Below, piece after piece: positions 1 through 13,210 of a stretch of 64,000 bases of DNA. Location: assembly GCF_963678635.1 (NCBI RefSeq), contig NC_087063.1, positions 42,234,759 through 42,298,758 of the forward strand, in the 5' to 3' direction. Position 1 is the stretch's first letter, and every line of letters starts with the position of its first letter. The notes under the pieces are model-generated. The model was not told the DNA's origin, made no database searches, and saw only the letters and a list, made by a program, of their open reading frames with translations. The position numbers and the translations under genes were made by a program. Source of the stretch: Symsagittifera roscoffensis (lineage: Eukaryota > Xenacoelomorpha > Acoela > Convolutidae).

Positions 1-950
1 GCAGGTAAAAAAGTCAGTTATGAAAACAAAAATTGAAAAAAAATTTTGAAAAGATTGAAAGAAAACTTGAAATATTTATTTTATTTTTGTAACTGAATTT
101 TAAAAAAGGATTCGGAAAGTTATTTGCTTCGCCGATTTTTTCAGAACTTAAATCAAGTGGAGTCCAATTGTATATTGATTTTTGTCAAGTTTATTGAATA
201 TGGAGATTTTTTGGTGTAGGGAAGTCTGGGTACTAATTTTCCGATTCTTGTGTTATTTTGGGGGTTGATTAGGGGTTTTTGGGAGGTAGAGTGTCTTTAG
301 GCTAAGTGATCAGATTGATCTTTGCCTTTAGGTTTATTTAATATTTCCTTTTTGGTTTAACTCGGGTTACAATGTTAGACAGAATTGTTGCTTTTGTATT
401 GATTAATAGAATAGTGTTGTAACCTTTTTACGTTACTTATTTAAGTTGACATATAAGAGGTCACTGCTTATTTTTCACCTGGAGGTCTTTGAAATATTGT
501 TATAGATCTAGTTCAAAATGGAGATATACCGGCTAAAAATAGTAGTGGTGTTTAGAATGAGATGATGTCTAGCCATTTTTATTGTTTGTTTCTGAACTAA
601 TTTTTTTGAGAGAAAATGAATGTTTATGATGCAATTTTTTTTTTATGTTTTAAATAAAATTATCTAAGTTGTTAATTATTTAGAGGGTTTTTGCATTTTT
701 TTTTTATTATTTTAGATTGTGGAATAGCAGTATTTTAGTTTTTTCCTGGTTGATTTCGAAGGCAATATGATTCGCGTTTATGTGATTTTTCTTTGATTTC
801 AGGTATGGATTTTTTTTTGTATTTTACGATTAATTCTTTATTTTTGAACTGTGGGTTGCTTATGTTTTTCTGGTACTTGATTATGAGTTAGATCAGATGG
901 TTGTGGTAAATGATTGAAGTGTGGTGTTTGCGATTGTTTATTAGGGTCTG
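1..950. other. No gene seen; AT-rich left flank
   Basis: T/A-rich sequence with no convincing coding region. It lies just beyond the 3' end of the minus-strand gypsy remnant, so a 3' LTR would be expected here. I could not match it by eye to the 6.2-7.6 kb flank, so no LTR is called. Confidence 0.4.
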
Positions 951-1065
951 TTTTTGTGTCGACAATGTGTAGTCCTGCGAAGGAAGATAACTGCGTTATT
1001 TCACCAAGGACGTATTCTTTCGGGTATTATGGTAAAAGATTATTTCTGTTGTACGCTTTTTTTCG

Positions 1066-2300
1066 TTAAAATCTATGAGTGTATATCTGACAATGGTGGA
1101 TTTTTCTATAATTTGATATGGTCCTTTTTCGAATAGGTTGTAGCTTTTTTGAAACTTCTGTTTGAACTATAAAAATTGGGATCAAAACCGTTATTCTTTT
1201 TTTAGGTTTGATGCTGGTGTAAAACGTAAAATTGTTTGAGATTGGACATTTTGTCTTTGTAACAATTTCTTTCAATTTTTCTGATAAATTTCATTATGTT
1301 CTTATCTCTATTTAAAAACCATTCTGTATGGGTTCCAGAGGCTAAATCTAAGATATGTGGATAGTGAAAATGATCTTCGTTATGACTGCTAGGTTATAAC
1401 AAATTAAATCTTGTTTTGGTTGACAGTAACCTTGTGAATTTTTTGAGGCGTTTGCTCTGAACGTTAATGGCTTACGTCGCTTTTGGTCAAAAGCCAATTC
1501 ATATGGTGATAGTCCAAATGTTTTAGTAATTTGGTAATTATATGCTAATGGAAATAATTTTACGTCTGTTGACCGTTCGGTGTTTTTTTTATTGTTTCCG
1601 TTAATTGTAACCCGAAGATTTTCTTGTAGTGAGCGGTTCATGCCTTCATGTAGTCCGTTTATCCATGGGGCATGTGATGTTCTTCGTTTCGGTTTAAAAT
1701 TGTATTGGTGACATGATGCAATTATTTCTTTTTTATGAAATCTGTTCCAATATCTGTATTAGGGATTTCGAGTAATCCAAAATTTGCTAATCAGTGTTCT
1801 TATAGTATTGTGTAAGCATAATAAGCGTTACAATGGGTACATAATTGAGTGCTAAATAATGTTTAATTGCATATATTATGACGCTTATACACGATTTTTT
1901 TTCTGAGAAAGTTAAAATAAGGCCTTTTGTATCGAATGAGATTCTATGAATGAAATATAAACTTTGTCGTTACCCTTTAAAGTCTTGTTTTTCTGCTTTT
2001 GTTTTTGGTGTGGAAAATTTTTGTTTAATTGACATGTAATGCAATCATTACCTAGTACTTTCACCATATTGGTGCATTTGGAACATACAAATTTTGAGTG
2101 AAGTTCGAGTCTGTTTTCTTCTGATCTTACCTGTCCTTTTGTATATAAGAAATGGGAAATTTGAAATGCGATTGATATTAAGCTTAGTGATAGACAGGGT
2201 ATTTTCGTCTCTTGATAATGGTATTCTAAAAATTCACTGTTTTCACAAATATTGTTTTGCTAAATTTTCAAAAATATTGGAGTATTGTCTTATTTCCTAA
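1066..2300 (-). pseudogene. Ty3/gypsy-type integrase remnant
   Basis: Broken minus-strand reading frames resemble the integrase end of a Ty3/gypsy polyprotein. The block around 1620-1700 reads HAPWINGLHEGMNRSLQENL, the stretch around the third catalytic acid (the Glu of the DDE triad). Next, at 1348-1640, comes the alpha-helical tail with PLAYNYQITKTFGLSPYELAF, the usual 'SPyel' segment. The 1066-1275 frame continues with VSKKLQPIRKRT, typical of the C-terminal DNA-binding part. The protein would insert retrotransposon cDNA into the genome. Several stops and frame changes separate these blocks, so the gene is inactive. Family assignment comes from motif recognition only. Confidence 0.7.
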
Positions 2301-3186
2301 AATTGTGATCTCTGCTCTAATGGGGTTTGTTTTGTAACTATACCAAAATCTAAATTGTCTGATAACAGGGCGGAGATTTTGATGTTTTTGTGATAACTGA
2401 AGTGGCAAATTTTCTGCGTTTGGGAGAAAAATGTTTTGAATATCTTTTCTGTTTAGGGGTGTAGTATATAAAGGATCTTGTAATTCTAATGATTTATTGA
2501 TTGTGTATTTTTTACCTGAAACGGGGAAGCCTGAAAAACTTATCATACTCGTGAGATCTTCTTGTTTTATTATCGGGAATGGTTTATTTCTTTGTAATTT
2601 TGGTTGATATGGTTCCATTTGTGTATTATTTTTTATCCATAATGAATTTGGTATGGGTTTAATTGTAACTTTACTTAATAAATCTACTCTTTAGTGTTGT
2701 TTTCGCAATCTAGTTATAGCGGAAAATGTTCTAAGGTATTTAGTTGTTTAGTATCGGAGTCAGTTTTTAGTGCGTTTTTATATTCTGGTCAGGGTGATGT
2801 TTCGGCTTTTGCGAGAAATAATTTTGTATTTCATGTGATATATTTGCAGTTGTTTTTCGTGTAAAACTTTCAGGTGATGTCTTTCGACTAAGTAAATCTG
2901 GTAAAGCAAGGCTTTTGCCTGCTGTGCAAAATATATGTAGGTTTGAAAGTTTCATTTGAATAAGTTGAAAGCTAAACACTCTATGGTTTGGATGAGATTT
3001 CTGCGTGAAAAGGAAAATTATGGGTTGCATCGCACAGGTTTGTTTGGATATGTAAATGTGTTTGAAATTTATTGTGTGAAAAGTTTTAATTGTAAAGTTT
3101 TTTGATGTGGTGACTGAGAATAATTTCTTGATCTGTTTTAATAATTGTGGTGTCGTTTTTTTTTCTAGAATTATCATGGGATCCAT
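2268..3186 (-). pseudogene. Gypsy pol remnant: RNase H end and linker
   Basis: The 2767-3186 reading frame ends its folded part with NLHIFCTAGKSLALPDLLSR, the typical end of a gypsy RNase H domain ('GK.l.lpDxLSR'). It is followed by a linker that continues at 2268-2618 towards the integrase. The RNase H would degrade RNA in RNA:DNA hybrids during reverse transcription. Upstream (above about 3240) the sequence changes directly into gag zinc-knuckle territory. The reverse transcriptase palm (YxDD block) expected before RNase H was not found. Internal deletion is my inference. Stops and frameshifts make it a pseudogene. Confidence 0.6.
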
Positions 3187-3599
3187 TATTACAAATATTA
3201 TGATAAGGTCTGTTATTAGAACCTTTTTGTGCTTTTTTGTGTGAATAATTTCGATTTCGATTTCTTGAATAGTTTTGAGTTCGGTTATTCGAAGATTTTC
3301 GTGAACGGTCTTTGGAATAGTATCTACTCCGAAGGTTTGATTACGAAAAGTTTCTATTATATTTTGAGCAGTAACTTCTATTTGAGCTTGATCTAGAGTA
3401 ATTATTTTGATACCGATTCTTTAGACTGTTTTATCTTACTTATCTATTTTTTGAATAGATTTGTGAATTTTGTCGATCTGATGATCTTCCACGAAAAGTA
3501 TTTGAATAGGAGGATTGTGATCTGTTATTACTATAGCTGTTTAGAAGTGGTTTGCCGGAGCTGTTTTTACTTAGAATGTTTTTTTTTTGGTAAATTCTG

Positions 3600-4610
3600 A
3601 TTTTTTTTTGTATTGATTATAAAAAATTTTCAGTTCTTTGTGTTTTGGTGTTCTATTTAAACTGACTTGTTGTTTTTATCTGCATTCAGCAATGCTATGT
3701 CGATATCTTCGACAAAAGACACACCATTTTTTGAACGATAGCTTAAGTTTGAAATTTGGGTTCTTTTCATAGATATTTAGGATTTGAGTAATTTTTTCTG
3801 CTATATCATTGGCAGATTCTTGAAAATTAGCAATATGGGAAATTCTTGTTTGAACTTTATTTACGTATTGTAGTTTTGAAATTATGTTTCTTCTAGTTTC
3901 ATTGTGACTTCAGCTTGTTATAAATTGTCTACAAACTTGCTGGAAAATTTATATTGGGTTCTCGGATCAATGCTGGATGTGATGCTCTCTTTTGTTGCAA
4001 TTTTTCGTATTTGTGGTGTTAAAGTCATCATTAAAATTTCTGTCATTTTCATGTTTTTGTAATCATGTTTTTTAAGAGAAAACGCTTTTAGTACTAGAGT
4101 TTCGATTGTCTCTGCGAGTTGTTTTATTGTTTTGTTCGGTAGTCTACAATTTTCCATTCAAATAATTATTTGAAGTTGCTTATTTCGCTCAGAGTCAAAT
4201 AATTTTGAAATTCTTTGTGTAATTTTTTTCCAATCGGATTTAATTTCTATGGTTAATATTGAAAACAATTTTTCAGCTGCGCCATCGAGTGTGGTTTGGA
4301 ATAATGCCGTTTGTCTGTATCCAGTTTTGATGTGAATGTGTGTTCATAGGTTCTGGGCCTATTTTTAAGATGAAATTTGCTCTAACAGATTTTAAAAGGT
4401 CTTCTCCTCAATTTCAGGATATGCTCCTGTAATCACCATGAGTGGTTTTTTGGATGTTATAGATGATCCGCTCATTTGGTGTGGTCTCATTGTCGTTTTT
4501 ATTTGTTCTGCTGTGTTTGATGTTTCTGTAAAAATTGTAAGTTGATTTTTTGAAATTTTGTGTTGTTGTAAGTAGTATGGTAATGGGATATCGTTTCTCA
4601 TTAATTTGGG
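3600..4610 (-). pseudogene. Gypsy-type gag remnant with CCHC zinc knuckle
   Basis: This is the capsid and nucleocapsid part of a retrotransposon gag on the minus strand. The frame at 4392-4601 has the sequence start of the gag. The frame at 3918-4157 (LPNKTIKQLAETIETLVLKA) looks like the helical capsid C-terminal part. A clean C-X2-C-X4-H-X4-C zinc knuckle (CVFCRRYRHSIAEC) is encoded at 3682-3723. Gag would package the element RNA. The pieces lie in several frames with stops, so the gene is broken. The order gag (higher coordinates) to RNase H/integrase (lower coordinates) fits one minus-strand element. Confidence 0.65.
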
Positions 4611-4936
4611 TCGGTAACCTTAAGTTTTTGTATGATTTTGTGGTACTATAGTAATAATAGGCTGTGCTTGGTTGTGTATTTGGAAAGTTTTGTTGATGTG
4701 GTTGTCGTAGTTGTTGAGGATTGTATAAGGTTCAAAAAGGTCTGGCTGGATCATATCATCTGGTTGATCTCTATTTTTCCAATGGTTTTTCCGTTGGTTA
4801 CAATTATTTTGTTGCTGGTTCTGATGAAAGTATTATTCATCTCCAGATGATTATGGTTGGTTTCTTGTGAACTGTCTGTGAAAAAATGGCCAATTTGCAG
4901 TGCGGTCTGTCGGGGTTTTTCCTTTATCATTCAATT

Positions 4937-6143
4937 TTATTGATTGAGATGTTGGTTTGGTAATTGCTCATTATAATTATGTTCCTGAGGTTGGTTTTGT
5001 GTTTGAAGACTTAGTTTTGCTTTGGGATTGCTAACATTGGTTTTGGCAAAAAAATCATTTTTTTCATTTGCAAAGTTTTTGTCATTTGCATGTTTTTGTT
5101 TATTTGATGGTCTTTTTTCGGTTATTGGTCTATGTATCTGATAATCCATATGCGAGTATTTGGGGATAACAGATGGTTTATTTGTTGATGTTTATGTAGT
5201 TTGCGGGAAATGGTTAATGTTTTTTGTTATGTGGTGTTGTAAAAGTTGGGTGAAAAAGGGAAATATTTGTTGTGTTGTTGTAAGTAGTGTTTCAGATACT
5301 TCTTAAATTACGGAATGTGATGTTGTTTGGATGTGTTGTTGTGTCAAGTTTCTATTTCCGTTAAAAATGTCTTCTATGTTTATGAACGTTGAATTTAACC
5401 TAATGTTGCTTGTTCTATAATTTTGTATTATAATTTAAGGGTGTGCTGTCAGTTGTGAGTGCAGTTACTCTTAAATAATCTCTATTACAGAAATAGTGGA
5501 AATTGCTGCACTTGAATTTTTGTTTGAGATGTTGAAAAACAGTATATGAGACCATTCAGGGTCCCATACAAAATCTGTTTAGTTGCTAGTTTTGTTTCAT
5601 CGTCCAAAGTTTCTGGTCGAAAATTTTTTTTGCTTGTGGGATTGAATCTAAATTGTGTTGGAAACAATCTATTATGAACCATGCTAGGCTTATTTGCAGA
5701 TCAATTTTTTTTGTGATATTTCATTATCACTTAGTGTTTCACGAATTGAATCTAGAAATCATGTGAAATTATTTATTTCTCGTTTTACTATTGCGTGTGG
5801 AGATAAATAATATTGGTCATATGTTTCTAACATACAAACATAGCTATAAGTGATGTAAAAAAAAGATCGTTTAAGAAAACTGAATTTGCTCTTTGTGAAT
5901 TTTGGTGTTGTATATTTTGATATAGTCTGTGAAAACCTTTGAGAAATCTAACTCTATATAATTTTTGTTTGTTTGGTGTGGTGGTTGATTTGATGATTGT
6001 GGTGGTAAAATTTCAGTGATGAACATACCGTATTGTGAAGTTAAAATACTAATGCCTGGTAAAAAAAATGTGATCGAGTACTTGTCTTTTGATTCGTATC
6101 TTAAGAAATTATTAATTACAGGGCTATGTCCTTCTTTGAACAC
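4937..6143 (-). pseudogene. Upstream part of the retrotransposon, unrecognised
   Basis: Broken minus-strand frames lie 5' of the gag block, the longest at 5871-6143 (90 residues), 5485-5682 and 4937-5149. Their composition (Asn, Gln, Lys and Ile rich) matches the gag/pol remnants next to them. They probably belong to the same element, as an N-terminal gag extension or separate upstream ORF. I recognise no domain. The 4937-5149 piece is low-complexity and Gln/Asn-rich. Confidence 0.35.
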
Positions 6144-6209
6144 ATTTGCGATTAGATTATGGCAAAGTTGTACTCGTTCTCTAGCGCTGTTGCTTTTTGG
6201 GTGAATGAC

Positions 6210-7600
6210 AAAGAAGAAAATAGAATCATCGTCAAACTTTTTATCAGATTAAAAAATTTTTTGTGCGGATTTATGGTAAAGGAATAATTTTCAATATGCC
6301 TTATTGGTTGATTCCAATTATAGAGTCCTACTGATTTGCGAATTTTTTATTCTGTGGTATGAACTTTTTATTCTGCGTTTACCTTTTCTAGATGATGCTG
6401 TTGTAGATTTTAAACCCAAAAAATTTTGTCGTCTATTGGTTCATTTTTAATGTCGATTAAATCTCGAAAAATTTGAATTTCTTGTTTTTTGAGTCAAATT
6501 AAAAAAAACTGCTTTTCGTGTTTAGGAAATTTTTCTTTAATGAATTGTTTTTGGTTTTAGATTATTGCCTTTTTCTTGCTTGTTTTTTTGACCTGATATA
6601 TCCTATTTTTTGTTTATTTGGTATAAGTGTAATTACAAGATCATGTCTTTCGTTTTTAATTAAACAATTGTGAAGTACTATTGTTTGTTTGTTTCCTAGA
6701 TTATCTCTTGACTTAAGTGTTAGAATGGTGGTTGCAAAATGCAGAGGTTAGATTTTTTTATTTCCTAAACTGTTAGTTCGTACAATCTTTGTGAGATTGT
6801 CTTAATCTTGGAGTATAGATTGTCGAATGTAGACGGGTTGGAGAGAGAGTGATATTATACTTTCTCGGTGATTAAGTTCTGTTTTAGGAGAATAACTTAA
6901 TTTTACTTAGGGTTTTGATTTGTGATCGAGGGTTGACGAATAATAAATCAATCTACAGGGTACAATTATAAGTACATAACGATTACATCTTTAGATACTT
7001 TTTTTAATTCTTACTAATTTTAGATGTATCTGAGCCTTGGTAGATTAGGAGGAGGGGCTCAAGTGAAGGATTTGTAACCGAAGTTCTTCACAGTTTATTT
7101 TTAAAAACATGGTTATTTATTCAAAAATTTCTAATAGTCTTTGGTTGTTGGTAAAGGTTGGAAAGTGAATTGACGTTTGAGGTCGTTGGACAATTTTTGA
7201 TAAGACGTGGGGAGAACAAAACTGTTCTAATTGATCCAAGGAAAGTCTTGATGATCAATTATTTTTGAAAGACTTAAATTTAGAATTAGGTTAAAAATTA
7301 AAGGTCCAAGGATAGCCTTGATGATCTGGTTCAAAAGAAATTTAGGTTGTTACAAAACAAGGATAGGCCTTGAACTTTTCTCAGGTTAAAGTTTAGAGAA
7401 AGGGTTGATTTAAAAATTAGAGATTCAATTGATTTATTTTCTGAGTGATTATGGCTATGGCTTAGACGAATAAACAAGGAAACTTGATTTGTGGAAGGAT
7501 GAGACTGTGAGTCCTTTGGAAATTCGGAATTTTTTACAAATTTAATAAAACTAAGTTGAAAATGATTCACTAACTAACTTTTGTATTTTTTATTCAAATA
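6210..7600. other. Flank of the gypsy remnant; small direct repeats
   Basis: No gene seen. A 5' LTR for the minus-strand element would be expected here but is not demonstrable by eye. A near-identical 20-bp motif (tccaaggaaagtcttgatga / tccaaggatagccttgatga) occurs about 70 bp apart at 7235-7256 and 7305-7326. Confidence 0.3.
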
Positions 7601-9138
7601 CTTGTTAAATTTACAAAAGTTTTAAAATTACTGCAGATTTGCTGAAATGAACAACATTCGTATCTTTTTATCAGTCGTTATGATGTTATACAAAATTGTT
7701 ATACATAATTTACATCATTTATATGATTGGAAATGAATGTTACTGCTCCAAGTAATTTTGCATTCATGTTTGTGATTGAAAGTCTACTGCATAGAGAATT
7801 TTGCAGAGAAATAATCGTTGCAGCCTGCGTCGTTTCACAATATAGGAGCTCGGTCTGTTGCTCGGGTTTTGACCTGTTTTAAGCGGTATCTTTTGTTTGA
7901 AATGATTAGACTTATTGAGACGTAGAGATATATTCAATTAGTTGCAATACTATCCAACATTTTGTGGTGTGTTTTTGATCATATTTCTGTTTTGAATTTG
8001 CTAAATTTAAATTTGATGAGGTCTTGCTCGAGACTCTTGGTCGCACCAGATGAGTTTATGTCCGGGGTGGCTCACTCATAGAGTAATTTCAGATGAAGTA
8101 CATTGTCTGTTCGTCACGGTGTCTTATTTTCGGCCGGATAGTTTATGGCAACTTCTTAGTCTAATACCAAGCTTAATCTTACTCTTATATCTCCTAGTCT
8201 CAATACTGGAGAAGAACGACTGTTTGATAAGTTATATGTATCATGTTCTGTTGCTGAAACTATGAATAGTTTCAGCTATACAATTGATATCAAGTGTTAG
8301 ATATGAGTCATGATTGGTTAGTTAGAAATACTTTACAGAGATAGTTTTATCAATAATATAATTGGATATAATTACTAGTTCTAAACTGGTTCCAAAACCA
8401 TAAGATAATAGACAGATTTGGGAACCATTTGTCTGAAGTGCTTTTTAAGGAGCGAAAAAATTAGGATTTCATGAAGAGTTTATGTAAAATATCGATTGAT
8501 TTGGGTGAAATGGGCGTCGTAAAATATAAGAAAACAAAAAGAAATCAACTTTTTGCTCTAAGTCTGAGGAGACGCATAAATTGTCTGGTGTTTTTTTGTT
8601 CAAAATTTGTTTTTTTTTCTGAGGTTTTGAATCGCCGAGGATTTTGGGATATTTCACTAGACAGTAAATAGGTCAAGCGTCATAGAAGAAATTATTTTGA
8701 AATAAGTACTGAGAGTGTGTTCTTATGACTTTCAGAAGTTGTGGTAAATCTGTTTTGCTACATGTTTGGTATCAGACAAATAAAACAGGAGCTCAGTTGT
8801 CTGTCCAATATGAGGCGGAACCAAACTGCAATGACTTACAAAGAGCTCGATGACCACTTATTCGGTGACCGCAAGGATCAAAAACTGAAGATATCTGAAT
8901 CACTGCAATCTACTGAACCACTAATCCTACTGCATAACTGACGTCTACGGAATGAAAGAAATCTACTGAAGAACTGAAACCGCAGTTCTGATTTATTTTA
9001 AATGTCTCATAAACCCAGAGTTTTTTTTCGAAAACTTTAATGAAGTATCAATCGAAGGACCTGCAGAAACACTTCCATAATTATTTCAAAATTCAAAAAC
9101 TCGGCAACCCTGAATATGAAACTTTTACCACAAATACC

Positions 9139-9262
9139 AGAACAATAAATGAGTCATATGAAAACAAATTTGCAATTTTCAAACGCACATTTTTGATTTT
9201 TGAACAATAAATGACTCATATGAAAACAAATTCGCAATTTTCAAACGCACGTACTTGATTTT
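9139..9262. repeat. 62-bp direct repeat, two copies
   Basis: The unit beginning gaacaataaatgagtcatat recurs 62 bp later as gaacaataaatgactcatat. The two copies agree almost base for base, including a shared block (caattttcaaacgcac) near the end of each. Confidence 0.8.
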
Positions 9263-9273
9263 TAAATCAGCAA

Positions 9274-9390
9274 AAGTATAAACCAGCCGAAGTGTTATAT
9301 AATAGTTATGCAACAATTCTGTAAAGGTTACGAAAGTTATGCAAATTTCATTCTTATGATATAATGTAATTTTTCGGCTGGTTTATACTT
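9274..9390. repeat. 117-bp inverted repeat (possible tiny MITE)
   Basis: An 18-bp perfect inverted repeat, aagtataaaccagccgaa at 9274-9291 and its complement at 9373-9390, encloses 81 bp of AT-rich DNA. Size and form suit a very small non-autonomous transposon or a hairpin transcript. No target duplication was confirmed. Confidence 0.6.
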
Positions 9391-11029
9391 CGACTAGTTT
9401 ATTACCTCCAATACCAAGTAGAAGTGGTATAAGTTTTTTCTGGTAACTTTTCCAGTACCAAGATTCCAGACAATTTACAAAAGATCTCGACAAAAATTTT
9501 AAACTTTCAAGTCAGGTAATCAACAAACTAGCAAAAATGAGACAATTTTTGGAAGGTTTCGTGCCATAAATATCAAAAAAGACCGCAAAAAATGTAAGAA
9601 TAAGCAAAAAAAAGAATGAGGCTACGTTCGTCGGCCCAGATTTTATACCAAATTATTGACTAACCTGAAATGTAGACGCGAGTTCCATTGAAAAATTAAA
9701 TCAATTTCTGGTATTCTGAAAAAAAATAGTTCAAAAGATGAGAACTACTTGAGAAGAAAGACAAAATCAAAATTCAACCTACCTTTTTCAACATCTAAAA
9801 ATGGAGTGGCGGGGAAAAAGAGGAAACGATTTTTTTCGATCGAAAAAGAATGGTACTAGAACTAAATAATACAAAAAGTTCAATCATTTAAATTTCAATA
9901 TTTTTTGAACTCTGAAGTAAACACAAAGCAAAAGCAAATCGAACTAATCGAAAGCAGTTCACATAGTACTAGTTGTTTAAAGAACTTTAAAGTTGCATAA
10001 CTTGGCGTTTAAAGATTGCTATTGGCGGTTTGGGGGAGGGGTGAGAGGTAAAAGCTCAAACTATGAATAAGAAATGGCTCCACCAAAATGCGATAAGTTA
10101 GTGTTTCAATTCGGCAAGGGCAAACGAACGTCTTGGAATAAACAAGTTTGTTTCTTCTTAGAACCTGTGATTTGTCAAAAGTTGTGATTTCTGATCACAA
10201 ATCACAGAAACTTTCAGTCAAATTTATCCAACCGTCTGCAATATTACCAGTTTCCAAAAGCTTTTTGAGTTTCTGCTGGTTTTGTGAGATTTTATCACTT
10301 TGCTAAGGTAAACAATTAATTTCAAATATCAGACCAAGAAAGAATTTATAAAGTTAAAAGGTGAAGTTCTAAATTTTTCTATTTGCAGAAATTATGAAAG
10401 TCATTTGGTAAAAAAAAACACTTTCGAATTTTCGACTAGATTGATTCCCAATGACATCTGTGTCCACGGAAACATAATTCCAATTAAAAATTTCAGACCG
10501 AAGTTGGATTTAGAATCGGCAATTGTTTGACTACATGTCATAGAAAGAAAAGAAAAAGACAATAACTGATAGGGTGAAAAGGATAATAAGAAACACAGAT
10601 GCGGAAATCGTTCTCAGATTTGTCTCAATTAACTTTTGAAAATGTAAAATTGAAGACACGCCAAGGAACTCAGTTACTCCTTGGGCAATTTTACTATCTC
10701 ACTCCACTCTGCATTCCTTCCCCAACCAGAAATTCTTTGGTAGTTATTTTGATATAATCGGTTCTGTCATATCAGACTGACAAAATTTTGAATATTTTTT
10801 CGAATAATTAAGGTTTTCAAACATATTTTCGATCAATAACAATAACAATTTGGCCCCAAAAATTGCGCTGAGAAATTTCACAACTTTAGGGAACTTTCAA
10901 GTTCGACAAAAACTTCTTTTTTAAGTATTAAAAACAATTCAACCTCAAATTTTTTTTACCACTGCTATAATTTCAGGAAAAGTACCTAATTTCGGTTGCG
11001 ATAATTATATTGGACTCAGTTGTAAAAAA

Positions 11030-13210
11030 AATGAAAATTAGACCACATAATGCTCGAAAATGAAAAGCTTTTTCAATTGCCGGCCGCAAACTGAAATAAA
11101 AAACTACAGGAATTGACCTTGCAATAAAAGCTACTTCATCTTTCTCCGATATGCTAATCCAATTACCCCTTTTCTGCAATTACTTTTTGGTTCATTAAAT
11201 TCGTCATCATCAATTATAGCCGAGCAGATGGTTCTCTGTATACGTCCTTAGTTAAATCCAATCCAACATCTTGAAACAACAGGAATAGTTTTTCGCACTA
11301 TGCAAAGAGGAAATTAATTTGAATTCAATGTCATGGATAACATAGAATTTGCATAAAATTTTTTAACAGTTAAGAGATCATAACCTTGATATAAGCTAAG
11401 TTAAATTCAATGTCATGGATAACAGCATTTTGACGAAAACAAAATATCCGCTGTTACGAAGCTAAAAGATCAGCCTTTAAAAAAACGGTTACATTGCGGT
11501 ACACGTGTTTTTATTCGCAAAAACGCCGCAAAACATAAAAAAGCTTTATAACAATTCAAAACTTTGAAATTTAAACTACTCCTAGCTTTGAGTTAAAAAT
11601 TTTGAACATGAAAAAACTTCCAAATCTCTTGAACGAAATGTCACGAGGTAAACCGGATATCCCGAGCTTCGACTTAGACGAGCAGATGTGTTTAATATCA
11701 ACAATTTATCTAGGAGTCTCAATTTTGTATTGCTGCTTGTTGATTTTGTCGAAAGAGAAAGATAGAATACATTCGGAAAATGTTCAAAAAGGGAGCGGCG
11801 GTAGTCAGTTCAAAAGTCGAACAGGGTAAAGCTGAATTACCCCCCCCCCACAGAAAAATTGTCAAAAAAATTGCATGCAAATCTGAAGCAGGGGTGCTAC
11901 AGCAGTTCTCCTTGTTGAGCTGAATAGCTCGTATATTGGTTTTGCCCTTGAAGAATATAACGCCTAAACTAAAAATTCGTGCACGATTTACTTCGACACA
12001 CAAGATAAGAGATACAAATTTCCGTCGTTGACAATAAATTTTTGTCCTTCAAATTCGTAATATTGGGAAAAAACTAATCCTACTCCATAGAGTAAAAAAC
12101 TCCATAGAGTAAAAAAGTTTGAGTAAAATTAAACACTTTTTTTAAGTTTATTTGTTAGCAAGAACTTTGTTTTACTATCGAACTATCAGATAAACATATT
12201 AATAGTTTTTTATCGTATTCCGGATCCTAAGGGGGTTCCTTCCTATGGGGGGAGGGGTGGTCCTCACGTTAGGTAAAATCCTTGGAAAGGGGTCCATAAC
12301 TTTTTGGAGGACCCTCATTCTAGGATTTTTTAAACGAAGAATAATTTCTGAACAAAATGCAGAAGACCCCCTATTAAGGATCTTGCTAAGCATAGCTTAA
12401 TATCAAGGGACATGATACGAAATTATTTCTAGTTCCAATTGTTGGAGTCGTAACTATTGGTTCTGGTTAATCATCTGAATCAAATTAATTGTTATATTCG
12501 TTTCGGGCAAATTAACTTTCGACCTAGATGAAATTTGTTACAGGAAATTGACTTTTAAGGGGAATGGTCTCTTATGGTATATAATAGAAATTTTCCGGAG
12601 ATTTTGGCAGCGCAGCTTAACTGTTGGCAGCAGTAGGCTAATTCCCCAACTTGTGCTATATTTTTTGGTGAAAATGCAGTAAAATGAAATCATTTTTTAA
12701 AAGGCGGCTGTCATTTCTGGGCAAGTTCTAGCAGAAGATAAAATTATCAAATTTTGAAATGAAAAAATGAATTTAGAGGAAACTTGGTGTACTGGAGAGA
12801 TTGATAAATAACCTATACAATTTAGAGGGTTTTGAACCATACAAAAATACGATCTCCGAACCGGGGAGGAACAGTATGCCGTGTTTCTCGAGAGTGGAAT
12901 GGAAATTTCAATGGGGAACAGACGAGTTGAAAAAAGCAAAGGGGAAAGGAATATGAAAAAACACAACGAGCTTTTTGCAAAAACTTGGTGCATTTTTTGC
13001 AAAACAAAAGTGTTTCTGTCAACTGCACACCTTCTTATGTCTACAAACCATCGATCTCAAATAAATTTGATTCTCCCCCCTGTCATAATAATAATTGGAG
13101 TTTTGAGACCTATCAGCTACTTCTCAGCAGTACCTTTTTAGTTTTTGGAGTTGAGAACGGTTTCATGGTTTGAATAACGTTCATTTGAGCCGCTCAGTAG
13201 TTCCAAGAAC
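11030..13210. repeat. Left outer arm of the giant palindrome
   Basis: Complex-sequence outer portion of the left arm, pairing with 20.70-23.38 kb. It holds the Polinton-free version of the insertion site: cataat at 11046-11051 is the complement of the attatg duplicated around the Polinton. It carries about 330 bp (11.25-11.60 kb) missing from the right arm, including a 20-bp direct repeat (attcaatgtcatggataaca at 11323 and 11405). Confidence 0.75.
11608..11829 (+). other. Conserved mini-ORF of the palindrome, left copy
   Basis: From an ATG at 11608 a 73-codon frame begins MKKLPNLLNEMSRGKPDIPS and ends with a TAA at 11827. Its first 33 codons are repeated on the minus strand of the right arm (23,072-23,170) with three codon differences, one silent; there the next codon but one is a stop. 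Conservation of the frame could mean an exon of a lost transposon gene, or simply recent duplication. No known domain is seen. Confidence 0.3.

Larger units (their letters stand above)
7600..11030. other. Intergenic, no gene recognised
   Basis: AT-rich DNA without a supported coding region on either strand. The only structures I can point to are the 62-bp direct repeat near 9.14 kb and the inverted repeat at 9.27-9.39 kb, listed separately. Confidence 0.5.

Noticed and set aside
1-7600. LTR pair around the gypsy remnant
   Set aside because: No long match between the left flank and the 6.2-7.6 kb flank could be found by eye; the 3' LTR may lie outside the window.
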